Source: Branchinecta lynchi | Taxonomy: Eukaryota > Arthropoda > Branchiopoda > Anostraca > Branchinectidae | Assembly (NCBI GenBank): GCA_023053575.1 | Contig: JAKZAP010000012.1 | Location: 11,160,230 to 11,224,229, forward strand | Direction: 5' to 3' | DNA length: 64,000 bases | Shown: one piece after another, positions 53,527 through 63,867 of the stretch | Position numbering within the stretch: the stretch's first letter is position 1 | Layout of the letters: each line of letters starts with the position of its first letter | Position numbers and translations under genes: made by a program | The notes under the pieces: model-generated | Told to the model about the DNA's origin: nothing | The model's input: the letters and a program-made list of their open reading frames with translations, nothing else | Databases searched by the model: none

Positions 53527-54865
53527 AACAAGAGCTGCAAGCTCATATGGCACTTGCAAGGCTGGGTCAGAGGATGAAAGTAGGAATTCTTCAATTCGTG
53601 GGTTTGTTGTGATTATTTGTAAGTAAAACCCTTGAGATAATGGGTCCTTGGAAATCACGAGAACGTATCGTTTGGTAATACATTTGGCTGTGATGATGCG
53701 CACTTTAGGGGCGCTAGAAATTCACATGTAATCAAAACTATTGAAGCAGAAATGATGATGAGCTCATCGGGAGAATGAAATGTGTATTTTAATCAAAAGT
53801 ATCATTTGTACTTTAAGAAATTCAGTTGTAAGCAAAGCCCATGAGTCAAAAATATTCTAATCATGTCAAGTCTCAAATGTTCAAGTTTCATGGTCCTAGC
53901 ACATCTGAAAGTACTTTAACTGGTGATCACCGGAATTCCGGACCCCCCTTCCTCCCCCCACAGTGCTCGAACCCGATCCAGTTCTGTCACTGATGAATCT
54001 AGGGCTTGTGCTTGTTCTTCCCACCAAGTTTCATCCCAATCGCTCCACTCTTAGCGTGTCACAAGATTTACGGCTCCCCCCTGACTCCCCCCCACAATAA
54101 TCGGATCCTGTTCGGACTTCACATGGGACATCCGAGACACGAGGTCTTTCCAAATATCAAGTTTCATTAAGATCTGGTCACCCGTTCCAAAGTTATACGT
54201 ACCACTAGATTCCGGATTCCCCTTCCCTCCACTCCCTCCACGGTGGTCGGATCGGGGAAGTGACTATTTCCAAGCTAGTTCGGTCGGGTCCCTGGTACGC
54301 TTGCCAAGTTTCACTGTCCCAGCCCACCTAGAAGTAACTTAAACTCCGTATCACCGGAATTCCGCCCCCCCCTCCAACTCCCACCACAGTGCACGAATCC
54401 CGTCCGCTCCTGCCAATGAAGTACCTAGGGCTTGTGCTTGTTCCTCTCACCAAGTTTTATCCCGATCCCTCCACTCTAAGCTTGTCATATGATTTCTGGT
54501 CCCCCCTGCGCCCCCCCCCCCCCCCTCCCACATTCATCGGATTCAGTCCGGACTTGAAATAGAACATCTGAGACATGACGTCTCTCCAAATTTCAACTTT
54601 CATAAGATCCGATAACCCGTTCGAAAGTTATGCTTGCCACTAAATTCCGGATTCTGGCTACCCTCCCTCCCCCCACGATGGTCGGATCGGGCAAGTTTCG
54701 ACTTTCAACTTAGTTTGGTCGGGTCCCTAATATGCCTGCCAAGTTTCATCGTCCTAGCATATCTGGAAGTACCCTAACTCGCAAACACCGGACTAACCGA
54801 CCGACCGACAGACCGACGGAAAAGTGATCGGTATATGGCACTTGGCCGGAAGGCAAGTGCCATAA
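53527..54865 (+). mobile_element. HLA element, best-preserved full copy
   Basis: Starts AACAAGAGCTGCAAGCTCATATGGCACTTGCAAGG, in which GAGCTGCAAGCTC can fold. Its first 370 bases match 8190-8562 reversed. Then come two core units (CCAAGTTTCATCCC, CACAAGATTTACGG, CGGATCCTGTTCGGACTT, poly-C tracts) and CCGACCGACCGACAGACCGACGG. The 3' hairpin is TATGGCACTTG GCCGGAAGG CAAGTGCCATA with 11-bp perfect arms (about 54835-54865). No coding capacity. Confidence 0.87.
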
Positions 54866-56320
54866 CAAAGCCAAAGTGTTGCTCTCGCAAGACTTTAGTC
54901 GGCGAAGACAAACTAATTTTTATAGTTTTAGTTTCATTTGCAGTCCAAATCATTTCTTTTGGTATAAATGATCTTCCGTAATGGAAGATAAGCGCTTAAT
55001 AAATAATTAAATATACACAAATTATAAATTTGTATTATATGATATCCAGTACTTCTTCAGTCGAAGCTGACTGGTAATTGTTTATTAAAGAACTTAAAAC
55101 GAAAAAATCAGCCGAGTTTGAAAAATTGAAGTTTGTGTAACAAATTTTGTTTTTTGGAACATTTTTTAAACCTCAATTCCCTTTCCCTTTTTCAGTTTAT
55201 TTTTGGTTTGGTGTAATAGCACACTCTCGCAGACAGTGTTTTTGCTACCCCCCTCCCATCGAATAAAATGGGTTGGATTACCTTTCTCGCACAAAAACTC
55301 CCGCATTGTCCTTTATGAGAGATCCAGGACCTTAATTATCCTATTTCTTGCTGGACCTGCACCATCGTCCCTCTTTCCCCATATCTGCCATTCCTCGCCA
55401 ATTATATAGTTCTCAGCAAATTGTCCCTGAAACAAAAACCCTACTCATGTCAAATTATTACGACGATAAAAACCATGGCACGAAGTATTAATCTGAATGG
55501 GCAAAGTATTAGTGACATTACAGCTCGAGCCAGCGCAGAAATTAGCAGAGCGCTCTATTTCTTCTAATTGAAGTTGGTTCCCCCCACTGTTTCCCGAAGA
55601 ATGAACTTGACGTAAGAAATAATGGTTTGATCATTCTGCTTTAGTACTCTTGGTAACACTTAATGGGTACTCAGACAGACGCTTGCGTTTGAATAAGAGG
55701 ATTTCGGGATTATGGGAAATAACATCTTGAGGTGTCGTGAAAAAATATACCACGAACTTAGTGAAAACTTGAGAAAACAACTTAAATTGGATCACTGAGA
55801 CCGTACACATAGACAAGAAATACAAAGAAGGAGAAAATCGCAAACGAAAATCAGGGATGTTCGTGTATCCGTAGTGACATTTGGTTCATCCGTCCGTCTA
55901 TCCGTAGTGACATTTGGGTGAATGTTTGTTCGGGGGTCAAATCAAATCAAGTTTATTAATTAGCCATAATTACCCAAAAACGAATAGCACTGGTACGTCA
56001 AAGACGGGAACACTTGAGGTCACAATTTAAGTCAAGCCATTGAACTGTTAGTTTTTTGCAGCGGTACGAATGAACGGTCATACCGAACACTGAAATTTGC
56101 AGGAGAGAGGTTTAAACTTTGCTTCTCCGAATTTGATCCTGGAGAGAGGCGTTTATTTTCAGCTGCTGGCTGGAAATCGGGCAGAATGTTGCGAAAGAGC
56201 TCCGACTTCGGACGGGACCTCCCAAAAGCCATGAGAAGTTCATGCCGTCTGTTTGATAAGGTAGCCAGGCCTAGTGACGCCAGACGCATTCACATTACTC
56301 AGACAAACTGAGAACTATGT
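54866..56320. other. Unassigned stretch
   Basis: No gene recognised. CAAATCAAATCAAGTTTATTAATTAGCCATAATTACCC at 55940-55977 has the layout of a minus-strand retro tail. CGTAGTGACATTTGG occurs twice (55869 and 55903). Confidence 0.4.
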
Positions 56321-57080
56321 TTTTGGGATCCTGAAATGTAAGTGGAGGGATACCTATATAGGGAGACTTCGTAAAGTTGTCCGTCCGTTCTTCTGTGAGC
56401 ACGATAACTCTCGAAGGGATGAGATTTTGTATGAAACTTGTTGTGGGGACTCTTTGGGTCAAGGGAGAGTTGAGTTCGTAGATGGGCTCTGTAGCTCAAC
56501 ATTTAGAGGGGGAGGGGGGTCAAATTAAGGGGCGAACAGTTTCTTTAACAGCTAATGAGATAGTCGATTTAGGTGTAAGAACACATTCTGAACATGAATA
56601 TGAAAACCATTTTCTCGCCGGACAAGCAGTTCGCCGGGAATCGGGCCAAATCCCGCAAAGTTTGTTAAAAGTAAAACTTTTATTTTAAAGTTGATTAGAT
56701 GTTCGATTTCGAGGTAAAAAGCCATGCTGAATATTTATATGAAAATCATTTTCTCGTCGGACAAGTAGTTCCCCCAGAATCTGGCCGAAACTGGATTTTT
56801 TTTTTTTTTTAAAGTTCAGGTGTTATCTGAAGTTGATTAGATATTCAATTCAGGGGTAAGAAGACATGCTAAATCCGCTATTGACAACCATTTGCTACCC
56901 GGACATATCGTTCGCCCAGAATCCGGCTGAAACCGGAAAATTTGTTAGAAGTTAAAGTTTTATCTGCAGTAGATTAGATGTTCGATATAAGGTTAACGGA
57001 ATACGCTAATTTGTTCTAAAGCTTTAATTTTTGCCGGACAAGTAATTCGCCCGGAATGCGGTTGAAACCGGAGATTTGGT
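56321..57080 (-). mobile_element. HLB element, 5' part lost
   Basis: The left end TTTTGGGATCCTGAAATGTAAGTGGAGGGATACC is the 3' palindrome with one change. AACTCTCGAAGGGATGAGAT, GTTGTGGGGACTCTTTGGGTCAAGGG and four units (GACATGCTAAATCCGC, CGGACAAGTAGTTC, GAAACCGGA) follow. It stops near GAAACCGGAGATTTGGTAGAGG, without the AACAAGACC end. Confidence 0.82.
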
Positions 57081-57104
57081 AGAGGCAGTGATGTCGAATA
57101 GACC

Positions 57105-57232
57105 AAATGTCAAGACCATGGCCAAGACCAAGATTTTCGGACCGGCCGTAAGAACAAGATCAAGATTTTAGCCCTGATATTAAGACCAAGAACTTGGCTC
57201 TGGTATTGAGACCAAGACCAAGAAGTTTCTTT
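57105..57232. repeat. Degenerate AAGACCAAG array
   Basis: AAGACCAAGA, AAGAACAAGATCAAGA, AAGACCAAGAAC and GAGACCAAGACCAAGAAG recur irregularly. A simple-sequence derived block with no frame of interest. Confidence 0.7.
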
Positions 57233-59184
57233 TACTAGATTGACTTTGGAGTTGCGTCATTAGCCTCCCTGTAGGAGGTTAATGTGAGCTAAGCTATTAT
57301 ATTTCTGTCAGTATTGGGAAAAAGGTACAGTTATATCCCCATGAATCAACCCTGATCATATTTTACGTCATATCCAACACTCCTTCAACAAGCTTAAGAA
57401 TAAAAATATTTTGACAAATAATTAGAAAAACTGCTTGTTACCTTGGATAAGTAGAAGAAACACTTTTCCTCTCAGTGCTCTTTTGATTATAGAACTGACG
57501 AACAGTGACTACTTTTGAGTCTGTTTATGAATCGGAAATTTTTTAAACGCGTACTTCGCTAAACATGGTTATCAAGAGTATCAAAATTTAAGAGGAGGGG
57601 TGAGCGCCGTATTGTGGTAGTTATTACGCTCTCTGGAACGAATATAATAACAACGCGAAATACGTCATCACTCTCACTTGAGTTCCTGCAGAACCGATAA
57701 TTAGTATCACTTATGATGTTCGCGACCATCATAAGTAAATTCTAACCATCGTAACAGTCGCGGAAAATCAGAAGTGGGAGGAGACAATGTATTATTACGG
57801 CGGGCTTTGGAACGGCCTAATAACAAGAAAAGTAACGATCGTAACTAATAATAAGTCGCTGGAACGCTACCTGAAAGATAACTTACTTGTCACAATGCTT
57901 GAATCGGCAAACTGAAATATCAAGACATTTGTCCAGGAGAGGCCGTGAGTTCCTGTTAGGACGATAAAGATAAAGATTTCTCTTCTAGCTTTTAGCTATT
58001 TGGATTAAACTTGAATGATTGACTGATTGATAAAAGCGTACTAGAATTCTTTCGATTATTATTCAGTCAGCACCCAGCTCTTGGACGTTAAGACTTCACA
58101 AAGTTTGTTTATGATGTAAGCTGTGTGTCGTAATTTGACGAAGTTTTGACACCTGCGTCTTTGTCCGATTGATGGCTATCAGTTACGTTTTCTGTTAGCT
58201 CAGAGGGGGGGTACCATTGGCTGTTGGACTCTTTCCTAGCCATTTACAATGGGTCAATGGAATGCAACCCTTGTTATTTTTCTTTTTGATTGAGAAGGGG
58301 ACATTATGTTCTCGACAGTTGGGGATAAGGGGAAAGTCTAGTTCAGGTCGGTATAGTGCAGGGCTTTAAATATTGTTGTGAGAATAGATGGGCTGGCTAA
58401 GACCAAGCTGAAGAAAGTAATATTCGTAGCTGTAGAAAGTAATATTCGTCCTTCTTTTTCTTTCTTTTTGATTTTTTTGGTTTGTTTCCCTTAAGATTAT
58501 ATGAATAAAGAATAAGCCCCGCCCATTATCAGGCTTTATTTTAGACCTTATGGTGGGGCCATAAACAGTTAATGGTGTTTTTTATTTTTATGAATAAACT
58601 GAACTGAACTTATAAAATTCGTCATTCTTATTTTCTTCGCATTCTTTTTTTTCTCAATCAGTCGTTCAAAATGTAACGACTGGTTAGAAAATGGGAAGTT
58701 AAAAGGACATCTCCTATTTATATTGATTTACTCTAGTACATTTTCCATCCGTTTTCGTTCCCGAAACCTTGAAATTCGAGTGGCATGTCTGCATCTGCGG
58801 GCTCTGTTTGAAGCGAGTCAGACTTCCGCTAATTCCTTCCGATCAGCTTATCGGAATAAAAGATTATTTATTTAATTTTCAGAAAAATAGGTATTGAATT
58901 GGTATTATTTATGTAATTTTCGAAAAAAAATATCGGAAAAACAGGTTATTTATGTAATTTTCTTCGTGTTTCTCGTCAAAGACGAGGTACGTGGCTGCGT
59001 GTGCGGCTAAAAGAGATGGGATGAATCCGTGTTGTTTTTTTTCTTTCTTTTTCAACACTGCAAGGTAGTTTCAAGGAATCAAAATGAATACGTAAGAACA
59101 TTGAAACAAAGCTGTATCATTGTGACTTCTATTTTAAGACGAAAAGGATAAACAAAAAATTAATGGAAACAAATATATATATAG
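57233..59184. other. Mostly unassigned; retro tails near 57985 and 58570
   Basis: 57985-58035 repeats the plus-strand tail of 12747-12791 (CTAGCTTTTAGCTATTTGGATTAAACTTGAATGATTGACTGATTGATAAAA). ATGAATAAACTGAACTGAACTT at 58588-58610 is another AATAAA plus simple-repeat tail. A small inverted pair TTATGATG/CATCATAA lies at about 57711-57735. No gene recognised. Confidence 0.45.
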
Positions 59185-59660
59185 ATAGATAAATATTTAT
59201 TAACACTGAAAGCCCTAAAGGGCCATGGTTAATACAAAGACAAAAAAAAACTAACTTCAACGAAAAAAAAAGATTCCAAATGAATCCAACAAATAAATTT
59301 CAAATAATATAATCTGATACACACCCATTTCTTCCTAACTCACCTTACAAAGAATGGTCTCTATGTGCCATGCCCAAGCTAACCAACCTTCCCAAATTTG
59401 TTATCCCCACAAAATTTCTATCCTTCAAAATAATCTCCACCGTAATCTCCATCAGTGTCTTCAATGCTTTGATTATTGTTCCCGTTTCCAAGCATCCAAG
59501 CTTCTTGTTCAGAATGACAACAGGCATGAAATATTCTTGTCTACAAGTCAAACTCAAATCCTCAATTTTTGGGCTCTAGTTTCTGAGCATGTCCCAACGT
59601 ACGGGCATGGTGCTTATACGTTGGGGCACAATACCCTGGGGAGAATCTGTTTGAAAAGCG
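59185..59660 (-). mobile_element. LINE 3' end with (TATC)n tail
   Basis: ATATATAGATAGATAAATATTTATTAACACTGAAAGCCCTAAAGGGCCATGG on the plus strand marks the tail. The minus-strand frame ends NFVGITNLGRLVSLGMAHRD, matching the C-terminus of the LINE at 6566. The zinc knuckle is not intact. A different inverted structure with CCCAACGT and GGGCATGGTGC words (59590-59800) begins at its upstream edge. Confidence 0.75.
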
Positions 59661-59800
59661 CGGTACCCTCATAAAAATCTGTTTGAAAAGCGAATTCCCA
59701 GTAGAAATTTAAATTCAGCAGATTTGGATATGGGTACCATGCCCCGAGCCATGCCCTTACTTCAGGGCATGGTGCCCCAACGTTTGAGCACCGCGCTAGA
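59590..59800. repeat. Unclassified inverted-repeat block
   Basis: CCCAACGTACGGGCATGGTGC at 59592 and GGGCATGGTGCCCCAACGTTTGAGCACC at 59765, together with TACGTTGGGGCAC at 59627, form partly inverted and partly direct pairs. AATCTGTTTGAAAAGCG occurs twice (59646 and 59677). Possibly a small composite DNA element; boundaries not resolved. Confidence 0.4.
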
Positions 59801-60062
59801 AATTGAATGGTGTGATGGTGTCCTACATAGCAGATATAGTTCGAGCAAGGACAGAGATAAAAATTAAAAGAGACAGAAATTGTTTGAATGGATGAATTAG
59901 TAGGATACATTCTGGGAAGTAGCAAGTCCACAAGCCCTCGCGTTTGGAGGGCGAGTAAAGGCATGAAAATCAGGTATCTTAGGTATTGCTTATGATTACC
60001 ACATGAAGTCAGTCATCTATAGTCTAACTGTCACTTTATTTGCTTTATTTGCTAACACCCTA

Positions 60063-60220
60063 CACTGTAAAAAAAAATCTTGCATTATTTGCTACTGGGA
60101 TTAATCTTATCTTTATTGAGGTAAGATTAACCCTAATTCGGATTAATCTTATCCCCATAGGGATAAGTTTAAACCCAGTAGCAAATACTGCATCCTTATT
60201 CGGAGAAATATTTTACAGTG
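60063..60220. mobile_element. 158-base palindromic MITE with TA duplication
   Basis: Ends CACTGTAAAAAAA and TTTTACAGTG, flanked by TA on both sides (60061-60062 and 60221-60222). Inner arms TTGCATTATTTGCTACTGGGATTAA and TTAAACCCAGTAGCAAATACTGCA pair. A TA target fits the Tc1/mariner group. Confidence 0.85.
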
Positions 60221-60324
60221 TATGAGAAAAGCCATATAAGTATCAACCCTTCGCCAAAAATTGCATACCTGTTATTACACGTGAGAGCACATTAACACAT
60301 GTGAGGCTAATTCTGAAAGATAAA

Positions 60325-60428
60325 ATAACTTCTCCACAGCCACTTTTAATCTTACGGCGAGTCTTGTCAAGATTTTTTTCTCCACAGCCACTTTTAATGT
60401 TACGAGCAAGTCTTGTCAAGATTTTGTG
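60325..60428. repeat. Tandem duplication, about 49-bp unit
   Basis: TTCTCCACAGCCACTTTTAAT(C/G)TTACG.(C/G)(G/A)AGTCTTGTCAAGATTTT occurs twice in a row. A poly-G run follows at 60434. Confidence 0.88.
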
Positions 60429-60439
60429 TTTTTGGGGGG

Positions 60440-60722
60440 GGGGGCGCAAATTCTCAAATTATATCCTCAATATCTGAATTTATCCTTACCGGTATCAGCG
60501 AACTTGAGACCTGTTGTCCTTGAACCAGTTTAAAGGTCGACGCGTAACTAGCTCCAAATCAACTCAGCGGTGTGGCCTAACCCAAACTGCTTTCAAGTTT
60601 TCATGGCTTCAGTTCGGATTTTAGTTACTGGGCAATCTGCTCTTCCCGTTAAGTGGTAGGAGGGGGACAGGCCATAGAATCTCAAAGTACACGAAACCTC
60701 ATTCCCGCAATTTCAACTCTAA
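60440..60722. other. Nothing recognised
   Basis: No repeat boundary, RNA or coding signal seen. Confidence 0.35.
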
Positions 60723-61007
60723 CCCAAGGTTCACACAGACGTTCAGACTGAGGCGATATCGGCCATCGCCGAGATTTTCGTCGCCCAAGTTGGCGATTTG
60801 TATTGCTCTGTCAGGCGACTTTCATTGTTGGGAAATTTCAACTTTAATCGGCCGACAGTACGATTTTGTGCACGCAACAGCAACATTTCGCGTTAAATTC
60901 TGTTGCCGACGAAAATTCAGTGTGAACATCCAGGCGATAAAAATCGTCTGTCGCTGCGATTGAAAAATCTCGTTCGTCGCCGCTATTTGCTCTGTGTGAG
61001 CCTAGGG
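60723..61007. mobile_element. MITE with CCC(A/T)AGG ends and TAA duplication
   Basis: The left end CCCAAGGTTCACACAGA and the right end, reversed CCCTAGGCTCACACAGA, differ at two positions. TAA flanks both sides (60720-60722 and 61008-61010). A three-base TAA target with CCC/GGG-type ends suits PIF/Harbinger. The body has GTCGCC/GGCGA words in both orientations. Confidence 0.82.
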
Positions 61008-61010
61008 TAA

Positions 61011-61736
61011 CTGTTCTCAAGTTGGGCTAGGAAATTAGGTTGCTGGGTAATCTGAACCAAGTTGCCAATGAACGGAGGGTGGTGGGCAACTGGAAAAGTA
61101 TTTCCAGACCCTACGTTCTGGAATTGAACTTGTTCGCCGAATTCCATCTTCTACTTCCAACCTTTGGTTAAGTTACCAACTGAGGTCACTGGTCCATCTG
61201 CTCCCAGTTGTCTGTGAATTCGGATGGGTGTGGGGAGATACTCCTAAAAGGTTAGTTTTTGCAAAGAATGACTACAAGTAGCCTAGAACAGATTTCATCC
61301 TGATATTTATCATGTTTCACGTGTTATGAACTCTGCAGAAAACGGTCAAAACTGAAGACGAAGACCGAAAATCGCTTTGCGCGGCCGCAAGAGTGGACTT
61401 TTTATATACAAAAATCCGTCCACTAAAAAATCACAGGGGTGACATCTCTTATTATTTACTGATGATTCATTAGTCCCATGGAAGGAAATTAAGAATCCCG
61501 GTGTCGCCCAAGCGTATCGGGGGGGGGGGCAAAGCGTTTAGCCACTTGTGAGGAGCAAATTAAAAGAAATGAATTTATAGGCTATGCCTTTTACAGTGCC
61601 TATGGCACCACAGTATCGCGGAAGGTTCAAGTTTGAATTCATCCCATATCTGTCGAATAAATTACACAAGCAATGTAGAGAATAAAAATTGTACATGCAC
61701 AAAAAGGTTGCTGGTTGCACTGACAGAAGCTCATTA
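61011..61736. other. Unassigned stretch
   Basis: Nothing recognised; a poly-G run at about 61520. Confidence 0.4.
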
Positions 61737-62035
61737 TAGATAACACAAGGATGCGCACAACACTGGGATGTAGTCTGTTGTGATTTTGAAAACTTTATGC
61801 ATTAAAGTTGTGGATAAAACTTTTGCCAAGAAGGGTCGAAAAAACGCCGAAAAAGCATCTGCTGACTTTTTTTTCTCTGATCGTCATGATCTACGGATGC
61901 TTTTTCAGCAGTTTTTCGCCTATTCCTGGTAATGCTTGTTATGCATAATATTTAATGCGAAACGTTTTGGAAATCACAACAGATAACATAACAAATGTTA
62001 TCTGTTGAAACTTCGGATCCTTGTGTTATCTGTTA
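61737..62035. mobile_element. MITE with AGATAACACAAGGAT ends
   Basis: Ends AGATAACACAAGGAT and ATCCTTGTGTTATCT are perfect complements about 299 bases apart. Inner inverted pairs are GCCGAAAAAGCATC with GATGCTTTTTCAGC, and ACATAACAAATGTTATCTGTT. It includes TTTTGCCAAGAAGGGTCGAAAA, the R6 hairpin word. Confidence 0.75.
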
Positions 62036-62379
62036 TGAATATTCGGACAATAGGGTTTTGCAGAAATAATTTTTTATGACCTCTTTACTAACAGCACTTT
62101 TTGTGCCCATTTCATTTTGCTCTGGTGTCACACATGTTCTACGGAAGAAGGAGTTGCAGAAGATTCGAAGATGCTATTTCAAGTATGCGAAGCACCTGCT
62201 TTAATTGCCAAAAGTTATACCACAGCCACATGCTAACGGAGAGTTAAAGATGCAAGCGTCACACTTTTCGAAATTTCGTCGGCTCTGCCAAAAATCATGG
62301 ATAACAGGGCCCATCCAGCACATGACACTCTAAATTCCTTTCTGGCCGATGAATGAAAAATTGTATATTGTATTTGTTG

Positions 62380-62465
62380 TGTTTTATTTTGTTATTTTAT
62401 TTCATTTTTATATACTCCGCTTTTCAAATCGCGGGTCAAAAATAAATTACTTACTTACTTGCTAA
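62380..62465 (+). mobile_element. Retroelement 3' tail with hairpin and (CTTA)n end
   Basis: CCGCTTTTCAAATCGCGGGTCAAAAATAAATTACTTACTTACTTGC: a CCGC...GCGG stem, AATAAA, then a simple tail. Same layout as 49665-49720 reversed, but with a different tail unit (ACTT versus AAAT). Confidence 0.6.
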
Positions 62466-62654
62466 GTGACGGAGGACTTTCGAATCACCAAAGTTCCATG
62501 TGCCGAGTCCGTTAGAAGTTACAGTGCACTTTGTCAGAATTTTCCTGTGATGCATAATATAAAATCTGGTTGCCGAAACTTTATGTCTTTTTTCTGACAA
62601 ATTCTCCGTGTTGAGAGATCTCTGTCTAGGCTGTAAAGATGCGCTCCAATTTAG

Positions 62655-62730
62655 ATAAGAACGGACTTTTATGGACTTATATAACAGACTTGTACGGACT
62701 TAGACGGACTTATATCCGGACTTAAAGTCG
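62655..62730. repeat. GGACTTA-type short repeat block
   Basis: ACGGACTT, ATGGACTTATA, ACAGACTTGTA, ACGGACTTAGA, ACGGACTTATA and CGGACTTAAA follow one another. Confidence 0.75.
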
Positions 62731-63160
62731 TTCACTTCCACCGTAGGCATTAGCATTAGCAAATCTGATGTTCCCTGATGGTTAAAGGACGCCTAGTACA
62801 TAGTTTGCCTTTTGTGTTGTCTCTAGGTAACCTATGGAATGGTAAGCGTCATAAATTCCCGCACTTTGCCATTGTTTATTTTTTTTTCATTTTCGGGCCG
62901 AGCCGAGTTTGCTAGTCAAGCAGCGCAAACTTTGCTGGAAGCTTCATGGTCCGCCAACAACTCGTTAAGAACCCAAGGGCATGAGAAGCTTCATAAGGTT
63001 GGATTTCGGTTTGGAAGACTTGTAGGCCAACAGGCCTTTCTTGTGTTTCGGAATTTCTTGTGTTTGGCTTTCCCCACTTCGTAACCACGGCGAGAATAGG
63101 GAAAGTTTTTGTATTTTCGAAAAATAGTACTTACTAACCATTTAGTCGGGAAAAGTCACA

Positions 63161-63162
<2 letters not shown>
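62731..63162. other. Unassigned stretch
   Basis: An 81-codon plus-strand frame at 62839-63084 has no recognised family. Its end loosely resembles 36200-36290. Confidence 0.35.
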
Positions 63163-63191
<29 letters not shown>

Positions 63192-63192
63192 C
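63163..63192. repeat. (TA)n microsatellite
   Basis: About 14 TA units, directly at the 3' end of the next LINE copy, of which it may be the tail. Confidence 0.9.
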
Positions 63193-63650
63193 GTGTATTT
63201 AAAAGCCAGTGGCCATATACACAACTACAAACACAAAAAATAAATGTAAAAGAAAAACACTAACACTCAACACCTTCAAGTCGCTGCCTTCCGCGCCTCC
63301 ACGCCTTTCTCTATAAAGCAACATAACGCAATAATCGAATCTCTCGAAGTAGTCTCCAGAATACCAGGGAGCAGCGGTACACCCCCTCGAAAATATTTAT
63401 CCCTCAAATTCACCAAACTTTGGCAACTATTCAGAAAATGGTCCAGCCCATCCCCAACCTCCCCACAAAGGGGGCAAACACACCTACCTCCCGAGCCACC
63501 ATCAACAAAAAACTCCCAGTATCTTTTACGCAGTGGAATGCAGTTTGCCCGCGCCTGCAACCAACACTTAAGGACTCTCCACGGTAGGTTCAGTTTCAGA
63601 TAAAACTCCTCTCCAAACACTTCTTTAATTTGGAATAAAATAGATTCAAG
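63193..63650 (-). mobile_element. LINE 3' end with C-terminal zinc knuckle
   Basis: TATTTAAAAGCCAGTGGCCATATACAC on the plus strand marks the 3' end. The minus-strand frame 63620-63276 contains FGEEFYLKLNLPW, then CVCPLCGEVGDGLDHFLNSC (C-x2-C...H...C) and SLVNLRDKYFRGG, closely parallel to the LINE C-termini at 3503 and 6566. RT itself is absent. Confidence 0.85.
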
Positions 63651-63754
63651 GAAAGGTCAAATTTTGACGGGTAATTCCACCCACAGAATTTTGAAGTCGA
63701 GTACTTTATTTGTTTACCATTCTATTTAACAACTCTACGTTCTACTACTTGCTT

Positions 63755-63858
63755 ATATCTTTTATTACTTGTGCCTCCTGCATCATGTCGTGCTTCTTTT
63801 TGGTCGATCCCCAAAAAGATTGACTAAAAAGATGCAGGACAGGAGGCACGAGTACTAA
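63755..63858. repeat. Short inverted repeat
   Basis: TTACTTGTGCCTCCTGCATCATG and GATGCAGGACAGGAGGCACGAGTAC form a long imperfect hairpin. GGTCGATC and GATTGACT lie in the loop. Confidence 0.7.
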
Positions 63859-63867
63859 AAAGAGAGT

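Noticed and set aside
54770..54870. Rho-independent terminator suggested by the TATGGCACTTG hairpin followed by A/T
   Set aside because: The same hairpin is the conserved terminus of a mobile family in a eukaryotic context.
57600..57860. A third copy of the GAGCGTGTTCCACCCT MITE
   Set aside because: It shares only short words such as GGAACG and AGTAACTAATA; the ends do not match and no inverted pair was found.
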